A stretch of 45,896 nucleotides of DNA from Candidatus Zixiibacteriota bacterium (GTDB lineage: Bacteria; Zixibacteria; MSB-5A5; GN15; FEB-12), in contig CP070824.1 of NCBI GenBank assembly GCA_020344395.1, positions 1,070,107 through 1,116,002 on the forward strand. The letters are read 5' to 3'. Below, one piece after another: positions 37,981 through 45,896 of the stretch. The notes below the pieces were generated by a model. It saw only the letters and a list, made by a program, of their open reading frames with translations. It was not told the DNA's origin and did no database searches. The translations under genes were made by a program, and so were the position numbers. Position 1 is the first letter of the stretch, and each line of letters begins with the position of its first letter.

Positions 37981-39018
37981 GTGAAACAACCAGTTTATTT
38001 GCACTGCCTGACCTTGTTCTTGCTGGCATTGCTTATACTGTCCGGTGTGCACCTGCATGCTATGGACAAAATGTCACCCGTCAAGGCGGGCCAGATCGAG
38101 CAGCCAACCGGTCGGATTGCATTCATTCGAGACAAGAATGTCTGGGTGATGGACCACCAGGGCCAGAACCAGCGGATGGTTTGTGAGGTCGGCAACGCCA
38201 ATGGCAGGCTCAGTTGGGCTCCTGACGGCCGCAGGATAGTCTTCACCCGGTCCGGACAGGTCAATTTCCGCAGCCCGGACAACACCGGTGGAATGCACAA
38301 GGTTTATGATCTGTTTATCGCCTACCTCGATTCGGCCGACGCCGGCAAGACCTATTGGTGGTACAGACTGACCGACGAGTTGGGAGGGCGGTTTCCTGAA
38401 TGGCTGCCCAACGGGAAGATCATCTTCACCAAGGACATGCACGCCCAAGAGGTGGCCGCCATGTTACCCAATTACCAGCTTTGCATTATCGATCCTTCCT
38501 CCGGTGAGATTGAGATCCTCCGCAAAGACTGGCAACACATGACCGAGTACCTGACCAGGCCGTCCATGAATCAGAACGGCGACATTGCCTTCGTGCACTT
38601 CTATGACGTCTCGGGGCGTGGTCCGGGTCAGCCCCAGGGAATCGCAGTATTGAACCGTGATCAGATCATGATGCCCCTGGACTCGATACGCGTTTTGTCA
38701 TCCCGACTCAAGGGTATGATCGGCCCGGCATGGTCTCCGGACGGGAACTGGATTGCCTACGTAAGCAACAGCATGACAATCCCGGGGCTATTCATAAGCT
38801 CGGCCGATCTGACCGAGACTTATCTGGTCTTTGAGCCACCGCCCGGAACTGGCGTCAGCATCGTCGCGCCGTCTTTTTCGCCTGATTCCAAGTGGCTGAC
38901 GTTCGCTACCACAGACGGATCGATCTGGACCTGTGATATTACCGGGAACAATGCCAGGCGAATTACTCAGCCGGGCCTCGACCGGGCCCCCGCCTGGTGG
39001 AAGGGCGGCGGAAACTAA
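37981..39018 (+). CDS. TolB-like WD40/beta-propeller secreted protein
   Basis: 345 residues from GTG 37981. This start gives a signal peptide (L-H-C-L-T-L-F-L-L-A-L-L-I-L-S-G, cleavage near L-H-A) and lies after the candidate promoter; ATG 37963 is an alternative. Repeated TolB-type blades are seen: S-W-A-P-D-G-R-R-I-V-F, W-L-P-N-G-K-I-I-F, A-W-S-P-D-G-N-W-I-A-Y-V-S, S-F-S-P-D-S-K-W-L-T-F, with intervening D-x-x-G-x-N-x-R-R-I-T. TolB of the Tol-Pal system has this fold, but no tol or pal genes are nearby, so the protein is only TolB-like. It should be periplasmic or surface-associated. Confidence 0.82.
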   Translation: MKQPVYLHCLTLFLLALLILSGVHLHAMDKMSPVKAGQIEQPTGRIAFIRDKNVWVMDHQGQNQRMVCEVGNANGRLSWAPDGRRIVFTRSGQVNFRSPDNTGGMHKVYDLFIAYLDSADAGKTYWWYRLTDELGGRFPEWLPNGKIIFTKDMHAQEVAAMLPNYQLCIIDPSSGEIEILRKDWQHMTEYLTRPSMNQNGDIAFVHFYDVSGRGPGQPQGIAVLNRDQIMMPLDSIRVLSSRLKGMIGPAWSPDGNWIAYVSNSMTIPGLFISSADLTETYLVFEPPPGTGVSIVAPSFSPDSKWLTFATTDGSIWTCDITGNNARRITQPGLDRAPAWWKGGGN

Positions 39019-39044
39019 TCCGCACTCAAATCATACAGCATGCT

Positions 39045-39074
39045 AAGGCCGAACAGTAGCCTGCTCGGCCTTTT
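39045..39074. terminator. Terminator between convergent genes
   Basis: AAGGCCGA pairs with TCGGCCTT, and inside it CAG pairs with CTG around a TAGC loop. T runs follow on the plus strand and A runs precede it, so it can act in both directions: after the TolB-like gene (+) and after leucyl aminopeptidase (-). Confidence 0.8.
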
Positions 39075-39104
39075 CTAATAGTCCGTAGCAGAAACCGAAA
39101 TCGC

Positions 39105-40598
39105 TCAGACCTTTCTCCATCTGGCCAGAAGTTCAGTCAACAGCCTCACACCAAAACCGGTGGCTCCTTTCGGCACGTAGGGTGTCCCCTTTGGCTCGAG
39201 ATCAACGTAGGCGATATCAATGTGAGCCCAGGGCCAGTCCCCTATGAAGTTCTCGAGAAACGCTGCCGCTGCGGCCGTGCCTGCGACCTTGCCTCCTGAA
39301 TTTGTGAGATCGGCAATGGACGACTTCATTTGATCGCGAAAATCGTCCCAGATCGGCAGCTCCCAGACCCTCTCGGACGTAGCTTTGGACGCTTCCCGGA
39401 TCTGGTCGGCCAGTTTCTCATTGTTGCCCAGAATAGGAGCCCCGGCATAGCCGAGTATGAACTTGGTCGCCCCGGTTAAGGTAGCAATATCGATCACCGC
39501 CTGAGGTGTAAACTTGTTCGCATAATCCAGAGCATCGGCCAGAAGCAATCGCCCTTCGGCGTCCGTGTTGATTATCTCAACTGTCTTGCCCTTGCGCGAT
39601 TTGATTATGTCACCGGGACGGGTGGCATGACCGGAGGGAAGATTCTCGGCGGTCGGTGCCAGCCCCACAATGTTCCGATTTATTCTCAGGCGGGAAGCTG
39701 TTATGACAGTGGCCACGACAACAGCCGACCCGGCCATGTCCTGTTTCATCTCGTGCATGTCCAGAGAAGGCTTCAACGATATACCCCCGGAATCAAATGT
39801 CACTCCCTTGCCGACAAGCACAATCGGCTTTTGGCCGGCCGGTCCGCCCTTGTACTGAAGCACGATAAACCTCGGTGGTGCTTCGGATCCGCGAGCTACC
39901 GACAGAAACGCACCCATTTTCTCTCGCTCGATAGCCTTTTGATCCAGAACCCGACACTGAATCTTATTTTCCTTCGCCAGTCGCTCCACCTTGTCGGCAT
40001 ATAACTCCGGAGTCAGCAGATTGGAGGGGGTCAGGGTGAGCTCCCGGGCCAGCATTTGACCTTCGGCGATGATAGCGCCCCGCCTCACGGATTTTTCAAG
40101 TCGCCGCAGATTCGCTTTGCCTGCCAGCACGAACTGCAACTCGTTAAGTCGGTGTTTGGCCCTTTTGTTTTCCCCGGTCTTGTAGTCAAGGATTCGGAAA
40201 GCTCCCAGCAGGTATCCTTCAACGGCAGCCTGATAAACGGATTCAGATCGTTGAGTCCCGAAGTAAACTGCCGCTGACCCGGAGCTCATGATGCTGGTCA
40301 TGCGAGAGGCGGTTCCCATCGCTTTACGGTAGCTGTCGGCGGTCTTTTTCTTTCGGTCGCCCAATCCCAGCAAGACAACTCGACGACAACGGAATCCGGA
40401 CGGCCGGTATAGAGTTACGGCTTCACCTGCTCGACCGGTAAACTCCTTTGCCTTCAACAGGGTTGCGACCGCTCCCGCCGTCGCGCCGTCGATTTCGACG
40501 AGAGTCTTGTCTGCTATTTTGTCAAACTGCTCCGCGAAACAGATTACTGTCTCGGAGGGAATCTCTGCCATGGCCTGAGCCGAGAAAACATACTTCAT
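39105..40598 (-). CDS. pepA: Leucyl aminopeptidase (M17)
   Basis: 497 residues. All metal and catalytic residues of the family are in place: Lys264 and Asp269 in V-G-K-G-V-T-F-D-S-G-G, Lys276, Asp287 in M-K-Q-D-M-A-G, and Asp346, Glu348, Arg350 in N-T-D-A-E-G-R-L. The N-terminal domain (residues 1-160) is of the usual macro-like type and more divergent. No signal peptide. It releases N-terminal Leu and other residues from peptides, and in some bacteria also binds DNA. It ends in a shared terminator region; the next gene upstream (chorismate synthase) ends 97 bases away. Confidence 0.96.
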   Translation of the reverse strand: MKYVFSAQAMAEIPSETVICFAEQFDKIADKTLVEIDGATAGAVATLLKAKEFTGRAGEAVTLYRPSGFRCRRVVLLGLGDRKKKTADSYRKAMGTASRMTSIMSSGSAAVYFGTQRSESVYQAAVEGYLLGAFRILDYKTGENKRAKHRLNELQFVLAGKANLRRLEKSVRRGAIIAEGQMLARELTLTPSNLLTPELYADKVERLAKENKIQCRVLDQKAIEREKMGAFLSVARGSEAPPRFIVLQYKGGPAGQKPIVLVGKGVTFDSGGISLKPSLDMHEMKQDMAGSAVVVATVITASRLRINRNIVGLAPTAENLPSGHATRPGDIIKSRKGKTVEIINTDAEGRLLLADALDYANKFTPQAVIDIATLTGATKFILGYAGAPILGNNEKLADQIREASKATSERVWELPIWDDFRDQMKSSIADLTNSGGKVAGTAAAAAFLENFIGDWPWAHIDIAYVDLEPKGTPYVPKGATGFGVRLLTELLARWRKV

Positions 40599-40695
40599 GG
40601 TGTCTCCTGAGGTTTCCCCAAGATTACATAATGCAGAACGGGTTGCGCAAGAGGTTTAATCGAACATCCAGGATGGGCAGCGAGATCGAGAGACC

Positions 40696-41895
40696 CTAAT
40701 AAGGTTGTGCCAGGAATGAGTCGTAATTGCGTCTTGTTTCCGTCAGGTTATCCGAACCGAACTTCTGCAGAAAAGCCTCAGTCAGAACCAGTGAGGCCAC
40801 CGCCTCGGCCACTACAGCCAACGCCGGAATGGCGCAATGGTCGCTGCGTTCAACTGTTGCCTTCGCCTCCTCTTTGGTACGCACATCCACCGAATCCAGC
40901 GGCCTCTGAAGTGTCGAAAGTGGCTTGCCGGCGACACAAATCACTATATCTTCGCCGTTGGTGATGCCTCCCTCCAGTCCGCCGGCGTTGTTGGTCTTCC
41001 GATAAAAACCTTTTCGCGGGGAAGCGCTGTCATCCCTGTAATAGATGCTGTCATGTACCTGCGAGCCTCGGCGAGAGGCTCCTTCGAACCCGAGGCCGAT
41101 CTCGACTCCCTTAGCGGAAGGAATGGACATCATCGCTGCCGCCAGCCGGCCGTCAAGCCTCTGGTCCCACTGAGAGTATCCACCCAATCCGGCCGGCAAG
41201 CCCCGTGCGATGACTTCAACGGTTCCGCCTACCGAATCCCGGTCGTCGCGAGCCGCAGAAATCTCGTTCATCATCGCCTGTGCGATCTGTTTGTCAATAC
41301 ACCTCACCTCGGAATCTTCGCTCAGTCTTTCAATCCGATCGATATCGTCGGTCCTCTTGTCCCGCGGCAGAACAGCTTGACCGATGCGAATGACATGAGA
41401 CACAATCCGGACACCGAATAACTCGAGTAACTGTCTGGAAATGGCACCGACCGCTACTCGGGCGGCGGTCTCCCTCGCTGAGGCTCGCTCCAGGACGTTG
41501 CGTAGATCGTGATGATGGTACTTGATCCCTCCAGCCAGATCTGCGTGCCCCGGCCGAGGGCACGTGACAGCGCCGGCCCACGGATCATCAGCCGGGCCGG
41601 GCCTGTCAGCGGATGCCTTGAAGGGTTCCATGATCTCTATCCAGTTTTCCCAGTCCCGGTTAGATATGACGACAGTTATCGGGCTACCCAGCGTTACACC
41701 GCCCCTGATCCCGGAGACGATTTGCACTTTGTCTCTCTCAATCTTCATTCTCCCGCCGCGACCAGAGCCCTTCTGGCGCCGAGCCAGTTGATAGTCTATT
41801 CCGGCTTTGTCAACCGTCAGTCCAGCCGGAAGCCCGTCGACAATGGCCGTCAACTGAGGCCCATGCGATTCTCCGGAGGTCAGATATCTTAACAT
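40696..41895 (-). CDS. aroC: Chorismate synthase
   Basis: 399 residues, slightly longer than the common ~360. Motifs: G-E-S-H-G-P-Q-L near the start, R-R-Q-K-G-S-G-R-G-G-R-M, C-P-R-P-G-H-A-D-L-A-G, R-A-S-A-R-E-T-A-A-R-V-A-V-G-A, and D-S-V-G-G. The enzyme removes phosphate from EPSP using reduced FMN, the last shared step to aromatic amino acids. There is no ribosome site before the ATG, only CCCTCC, and a candidate -10 element lies six bases upstream, so the message may be leaderless. Confidence 0.96.
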   Translation of the reverse strand: MLRYLTSGESHGPQLTAIVDGLPAGLTVDKAGIDYQLARRQKGSGRGGRMKIERDKVQIVSGIRGGVTLGSPITVVISNRDWENWIEIMEPFKASADRPGPADDPWAGAVTCPRPGHADLAGGIKYHHHDLRNVLERASARETAARVAVGAISRQLLELFGVRIVSHVIRIGQAVLPRDKRTDDIDRIERLSEDSEVRCIDKQIAQAMMNEISAARDDRDSVGGTVEVIARGLPAGLGGYSQWDQRLDGRLAAAMMSIPSAKGVEIGLGFEGASRRGSQVHDSIYYRDDSASPRKGFYRKTNNAGGLEGGITNGEDIVICVAGKPLSTLQRPLDSVDVRTKEEAKATVERSDHCAIPALAVVAEAVASLVLTEAFLQKFGSDNLTETRRNYDSFLAQPY

Positions 41896-41901
41896 GGAGG
41901 G

Positions 41902-41930
41902 ATATTACAATCCTGGAAGGCTCCGGTCAA
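41902..41930 (-). promoter_or_regulatory. Candidate promoter of aroC, implying a leaderless transcript
   Basis: On the minus strand TTGACC (41930-41925), a 17-base spacer, and TAATAT (41907-41902). The -10 ends six bases before ATG 41895, so transcription should begin at or next to the A of the start codon. Confidence 0.5.
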
Positions 41931-41985
41931 CTACCGAGTGAACCGAGACAACCTCGTCTCTCTCCCAATCGAACCTGGAGCCTGA

Positions 41986-43314
41986 CTAGTCCCCGGCATA
42001 CTCCTCGGCTTCAGCCGGCATAACAAGCCCGGATGAATCCTCCATCCGGACCAGACGCTTCGCTATTCTGGCGTCGAGGTCCATGGCTTTTGAGGAGTTC
42101 AAGTACTGGACTTCATCCATCGGCGAGATGTCTTTGATTTCGTGAAGCACCGCTACAATTTTCTTGATGGACGAATCGATCACATCCAGGGCAGCCGGCA
42201 GGTCCTCGGTTACCCTCTTGGTCTCACCTCGACCCAGGCTGATCCGCATCAATTGTGAGCGACCGTAGATAGCCATGGCAGCGTTGTTCAGATAATGCGA
42301 TAAGGTGGAGAGGGCGACATTTTTCGATTCGACCGCCCCTCTCGTTCTCTCTTCGTCCAGAAGGCGCCTGTTGAGTTCTTGCCGTTCCCTGAACAGGTTT
42401 TCAACCATCAGGTAGGCCTGCCAGATCTGCTGATTGGCCCGGATCAAAATCTCTTCATGACCGCCGATATCGATCCCGAGATAATCTGCCACCGAAGCGG
42501 TCCATGAGAGCAGCGAGCCGGAAATGGTGTCAATATCATCCTTGCTCAGCGACAGGCAACTGGCCATGTGCATTACTTCAGCCAGCCATTGATCTATGTC
42601 GGAACTGTTGGACCCGCACGAATCGGGAGAGATTATTGAGGCCAGTCGAATGATGTTCGTTATCTGCTTATCCTTCGGATCACCCACAGTGTGATGATCG
42701 CGCACCGCCGCACAAATAAACTCCGGCAGACGCCATTTGGTCGCAAGATGGTAACCGGCATCGCAGTGATCAACACCGAAGACATCAACTTCGGCCTCGA
42801 GAATATCCCGTCCCTGCTCGATCTTCTTGACTACTTTGCTGTACTTATCGGGATAGTGATACAGGAACAACATCGTTCCCACGTCGTGTAACAGTCCGGC
42901 AATAAAAGCCTCTTCGGTAGCCTCAGGCTCGACCCTGGCAGCAATCTTCTCGGCGGCTGCCGCCACAGTCAGAACCTTCATGAAATACTCGTTGGGCTCA
43001 ACACCGGATTCCGCCCTTATCTTTTCCGGATGCAGTATCGAAGACGACAGCGCCAGGCACTTGACGGTGGTAACGCCCAGCATTTGAACGGCACCGTGTA
43101 CCGTCGTGATCTCTGACAGGCGATTATAAAACGACGAGTTGGCCATCCGCAGAATTCGCCCGGTAAGAGCCGGGTCTTTCAGAATGATGTTGGCCAGTTG
43201 GTCGGCCGAGAAGTCCGGCTTATCCATCTCCCTCAAAAGCTCGCTGAGGGCCTGGGGTAAAGCCAGTAGATCACTGCTGTTACGAATTTGGTCTATCATG
43301 CTGGGTCCGCTCAC
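41986..43314 (-). CDS. HDOD domain protein with a histidine-kinase-like dimerisation tail
   Basis: 442 residues from GTG 43314, with GGGAG six bases upstream. Residues ~10-210 are an HDOD domain (L-P-A/Q-A-L-S-E-L-L, I-I-L-K-D-P-A-L-T-G-R-I-L-R-M-A-N-S, A-V-Q-M-L-G), with L-L-H-D-V-G-T and D-H-C-D-A-G-Y retained from HD proteins. From about residue 300 a coiled coil leads to a DHp-like helix with a candidate phospho-acceptor His340 in L-S-H-Y-L-N-N-A-A-M-A-I. No ATPase domain follows. HDOD proteins act in signalling and gene control. It lies 85 bases after the sensor gene on the same strand, so the two are probably partners. Confidence 0.9.
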   Translation of the reverse strand: MSGPSMIDQIRNSSDLLALPQALSELLREMDKPDFSADQLANIILKDPALTGRILRMANSSFYNRLSEITTVHGAVQMLGVTTVKCLALSSSILHPEKIRAESGVEPNEYFMKVLTVAAAAEKIAARVEPEATEEAFIAGLLHDVGTMLFLYHYPDKYSKVVKKIEQGRDILEAEVDVFGVDHCDAGYHLATKWRLPEFICAAVRDHHTVGDPKDKQITNIIRLASIISPDSCGSNSSDIDQWLAEVMHMASCLSLSKDDIDTISGSLLSWTASVADYLGIDIGGHEEILIRANQQIWQAYLMVENLFRERQELNRRLLDEERTRGAVESKNVALSTLSHYLNNAAMAIYGRSQLMRISLGRGETKRVTEDLPAALDVIDSSIKKIVAVLHEIKDISPMDEVQYLNSSKAMDLDARIAKRLVRMEDSSGLVMPAEAEEYAGD

Positions 43315-43399
43315 TGGTCACTCCCTGACTGCGTTCGTGCTACTACGTAAGTATCGGCATGGACAGACCGGGGGTTTACAGATCGCCCCCGCCAGCAAG

Positions 43400-45895
43400 T
43401 TAGGACCGCCTAAGCGCAAGAGCCTGAACGAGATCAGTCAGTTGCTCAATACGGAATGGCTTGTAGAGAATTTCCCTGATCCCGTGCGCGCTCAGCTTGT
43501 CAGATTCGATGTTAGCATCCCAGCCGGTCACCAGGATGATCGGTACCTCGGGGTCTTGAAAATGGATTCGGCGGGCTACTTCCAGGCCGGATATCTCCGG
43601 CATGGCCAGATCAGTCAGAACCAGATCATAGGTACTGACAGCAGCCATACGGATTCCATCATGTCCCCGCCGCGCCGTATCAACCTGATACCCCATTGAC
43701 TGCCCCATGGATGCAACCAGATCCAGAATCACGTCGTGGTCGTCTATGACGAGCATCCGAACCACCGGGGTTTTGCCGGACGCTACCGCCTGCGGACCGG
43801 CTCGTTGAACAGGAAACCTGAATGACATGTAGGCAGGTGCCGGACTCTCGCGGTCAACTGCATAGTGGCACTCGATATTCGCAACATGCCTTAGAAACAC
43901 ATCCGAAGGACGGTCCCTGAGCGCCTGCCCGGCCGGCTGATACTTGCCGAATCCGACCACTCGCTGCACCGGCGGGAAGTTCTTTCTATGGCGTGACAGA
44001 TCAAGGTAGTTGGCGCCATCCTGATGATAGGTCACAACTGACAGCACATCATCGTTTTGAAAAACGGAGCCAAACCTGTCGAGCACGCCTTCAAACAGTG
44101 CTCGCACAATTTGAGTCGAGCATACCAGGGGTGGCACGTTACCCAGATCCACGTCTACTTCGCGCGCCCGTCCGCCAATCATGTATAAGTCCCCCGAGAT
44201 ATGAAACCGCCCGAGCACGGACCTGATGCTGGAAACAAGGCTGGTACCTGATGTTCCTGACTCATCAGGTTCATCATTTGGTGCCCGCTTCGGCCGCACT
44301 TTTCGAAGTCGCCCGGCTGCTCTCTCCGCTTCGGATACGATCGACTCCAGGGGACCCCGGATAGTCCGTGGTAGATCATTCTGGCGGTTCACAAGTTCAG
44401 CACTTCCCACAATAGCCGACAGGTGGTTGTTCAAGTGGTTTATCAACGCTCCGGGAACAGAACCGGTCGAAGGATCAGCGGAGGCTGCCGACCTGGCCGT
44501 GGATGACGCCAAACTCAGTCTCAGAGAATACAGACCGGTAGCAAGAGTGAGAAGCCGCTCCCATTCGCTTCGCTGCTTCTCCTCCATATCATACAGCATA
44601 ACCAGCACCATACCATATGCTTTTGACAGCGATCGGGCAGGGCAGATCGCCATAAAAACCGGCAAGCCCACGTCCTCGATCATTCGCTGCAATCTCTCGC
44701 GGGTTTGCGACTCATGCCCCTTCATAAGGTCATTCACCCCGTCCTGGCCAAATATGAACGATGGTTCATGGCTGGTCGGTGCCCGACCTAATTCCCCGTC
44801 GCCCGGTGCAATCCGAATGCCGGCCACCAGGTCGAAGGGAACCCTATAAGTGTCACTTACTCCAAGCCAGCCGTCATCCCCCAATCTGAACGTCAGGGCC
44901 CGGGCATTCCCGGGCATAGCTTCCATTATCTGCCGTTGAAACAGCCCGGTATCATCCGAAAACGAACTCGCCGCGATATCGGCTTGGAGGAGTCCAAGGA
45001 CGGCCTCGAAACCTTTGCGCCGAGTGATGTCAAGTCGGTGGCTCTGTCTCTGTCTCAGGGCCACTCGAGCCAGAAGCCCGAAAGTATCAAGCGCCTTCAG
45101 TTCACTATCGTCAATCTTGAATGCCGTTAGCGATTTCCTCAGCAAGAGCGCCCCGCTGCTATCTTCGCCGGAGGCCGGGATTACCAGACTGGAATGGCTG
45201 ATTTCAGAGTGACCGGATTCGGTCGTGATTTCCTGGTTGATGATCAGCGGTTTAGGTCGATCGAGCGCATTAATCAGTGCCGTCCTGTAGTTCTCCGATA
45301 AATCCGTCAACGGCTCGCTACCACCGTGAACCGTCAGCTCACCATGCCGCAGCGCGACCAGGTGAACAGATTCCGAGTCAGCCAGGCCGACCAGACCCCG
45401 ACACAGTCCACCTACGGCGTCCGTCGAACGTAACGCTCGGACGGCTGAGCCCACGCGGGCCGAAAACGAGGCGTGATCGGAGGCCTGCCTGTCAAGCTGC
45501 GTTCTCAGAAGGGATAGTTCTCGATCCAGGCGGGCGCCCCTGATTTTTTCCCCCAGCCACTCGGCCACCGGGCCGAGGTATCTGATCTCCGTCCTGCCGA
45601 ACACACGTTTCTCTTCAGCGAGAAGAATCATAACGCCGATCTTTTCAGACGTCGATACCAGGGGCAGTATCAGTGATGAATTGAAGCGTGACCGAACAGG
45701 TCCTCCGTCGCGGCCGACAAAATCAAAGCTCCCGCCCAACAGCGGATCACCAAGCTCGACCGCCTGGCTGGCCGGGTTGCGCCCATATGGATAGTTTTCC
45801 AGTTGAGCAATCTCCTCTTTGGCCAGCCCCGACGCGGTGGCCAGGACAAACTGTCTGCGAGCCCGGTTCAGCAGGAAAACCACTCCACTACATCC
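43400..45895 (-). CDS. GAF/histidine-kinase-like/receiver protein, 5' end cut by the window
   Basis: 831 visible residues. The frame remains open to the right edge (G-C-S-G-V-V-F-L-L before GTG 45883), so the true start lies outside. Order: a GAF domain (A-T-A-S-G-L-A-K-E), two further GAF-like regions (about residues 150-275 and 290-450), a DHp helix with candidate His in L-I-N-H-L-N-N-H-L-S-A-I, then a region at the place of the ATPase domain without clear D-x-G-x-G boxes, and a C-terminal receiver (V-I-D-D-H-D, L-T-D-L-A-M-P, V-T-G, Y-K-P-F). The receiver is intact, the kinase domain seems degenerate. It may act as a phosphorelay or scaffold with the HDOD protein encoded next. No membrane segment is seen. 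Confidence 0.88.
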   Translation of the reverse strand, partial: GCSGVVFLLNRARRQFVLATASGLAKEEIAQLENYPYGRNPASQAVELGDPLLGGSFDFVGRDGGPVRSRFNSSLILPLVSTSEKIGVMILLAEEKRVFGRTEIRYLGPVAEWLGEKIRGARLDRELSLLRTQLDRQASDHASFSARVGSAVRALRSTDAVGGLCRGLVGLADSESVHLVALRHGELTVHGGSEPLTDLSENYRTALINALDRPKPLIINQEITTESGHSEISHSSLVIPASGEDSSGALLLRKSLTAFKIDDSELKALDTFGLLARVALRQRQSHRLDITRRKGFEAVLGLLQADIAASSFSDDTGLFQRQIMEAMPGNARALTFRLGDDGWLGVSDTYRVPFDLVAGIRIAPGDGELGRAPTSHEPSFIFGQDGVNDLMKGHESQTRERLQRMIEDVGLPVFMAICPARSLSKAYGMVLVMLYDMEEKQRSEWERLLTLATGLYSLRLSLASSTARSAASADPSTGSVPGALINHLNNHLSAIVGSAELVNRQNDLPRTIRGPLESIVSEAERAAGRLRKVRPKRAPNDEPDESGTSGTSLVSSIRSVLGRFHISGDLYMIGGRAREVDVDLGNVPPLVCSTQIVRALFEGVLDRFGSVFQNDDVLSVVTYHQDGANYLDLSRHRKNFPPVQRVVGFGKYQPAGQALRDRPSDVFLRHVANIECHYAVDRESPAPAYMSFRFPVQRAGPQAVASGKTPVVRMLVIDDHDVILDLVASMGQSMGYQVDTARRGHDGIRMAAVSTYDLVLTDLAMPEISGLEVARRIHFQDPEVPIILVTGWDANIESDKLSAHGIREILYKPFRIEQLTDLVQALALRRS

Positions 45896-45896
45896 C

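Noticed and set aside
41931-41985. Terminator after the HDOD gene (GAGAC...GTCTC)
   Set aside because: A five-base stem with no T run.

Overview
The window looks like a chromosomal segment of an uncultured, Gram-negative bacterium of the Fibrobacterota-Chlorobiota-Bacteroidota (FCB) kind, plausibly a Zixibacteria-like lineage (inference, there is no rRNA to test it). Supporting signs are large secreted proteins with a conserved C-terminal module resembling a type IX sorting domain, two GWxTD proteins, two DUF1573 proteins, a pyruvate:ferredoxin oxidoreductase and a K+-dependent membrane pyrophosphatase. Genes are densely packed on both strands. No stretch over 300 bases lacks a gene, and I see no tRNA, rRNA, insertion sequence, phage gene or CRISPR array.

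Layout. 1-6456 (+): three tandem paralogous secreted proteins (the first cut by the window edge) and an Ig-like lipoprotein. 6504-9648 (-): MFS transporter, glycosyltransferase-like protein, CheW. 9902-11586 (+): M29 aminopeptidase and a ferritin-like protein. 11617-16549 (-): DMT transporter, atypical SDR, M20 dipeptidase, and a two-gene ABC transporter. 16708-18219 (+): two DUF1573 proteins, bounded by a candidate promoter and a strong terminator. 18305-21074 (-): two GWxTD proteins. 21191-27877 (-): a six-gene efflux operon (Yip1-like protein, TolC, MacA, MacB ATPase, two permeases). 28039-31862 (-): membrane pyrophosphatase, thioredoxin reductase, cobalamin adenosyltransferase. 32120-39018 (+): Rrf2 regulator, dCTP deaminase, pyruvate:ferredoxin oxidoreductase, beta-barrel protein, TolB-like propeller protein. 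39105-45896 (-): leucyl aminopeptidase, chorismate synthase, HDOD protein and a GAF/histidine-kinase-like/receiver protein cut by the right edge.

The outstanding observation is the second DUF1573 gene (17479-18219). It is interrupted by one in-frame TGA at 17680-17682, exactly where its upstream paralogue has the first Cys of a Cys-Gly-Cys motif. The frame stays open for 178 more codons, and a hairpin structure begins just after the TGA. The simplest reading is a secreted selenoprotein with a Sec-Gly-Cys motif, next to its cysteine homologue. I do not recall DUF1573 being described as a selenoprotein family.

Together the peptidases (M29, M20, M17), pyruvate:ferredoxin oxidoreductase, pyrophosphatase, ferritin-like protein and an Rrf2 regulator with three cysteines suggest a peptide-using organism with anaerobic or microaerophilic metabolism (inference). 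Several candidate promoters fit a sigma70-type TTGnnn-N17-TAnnnT pattern, and TATCTT recurs as the -10 element.
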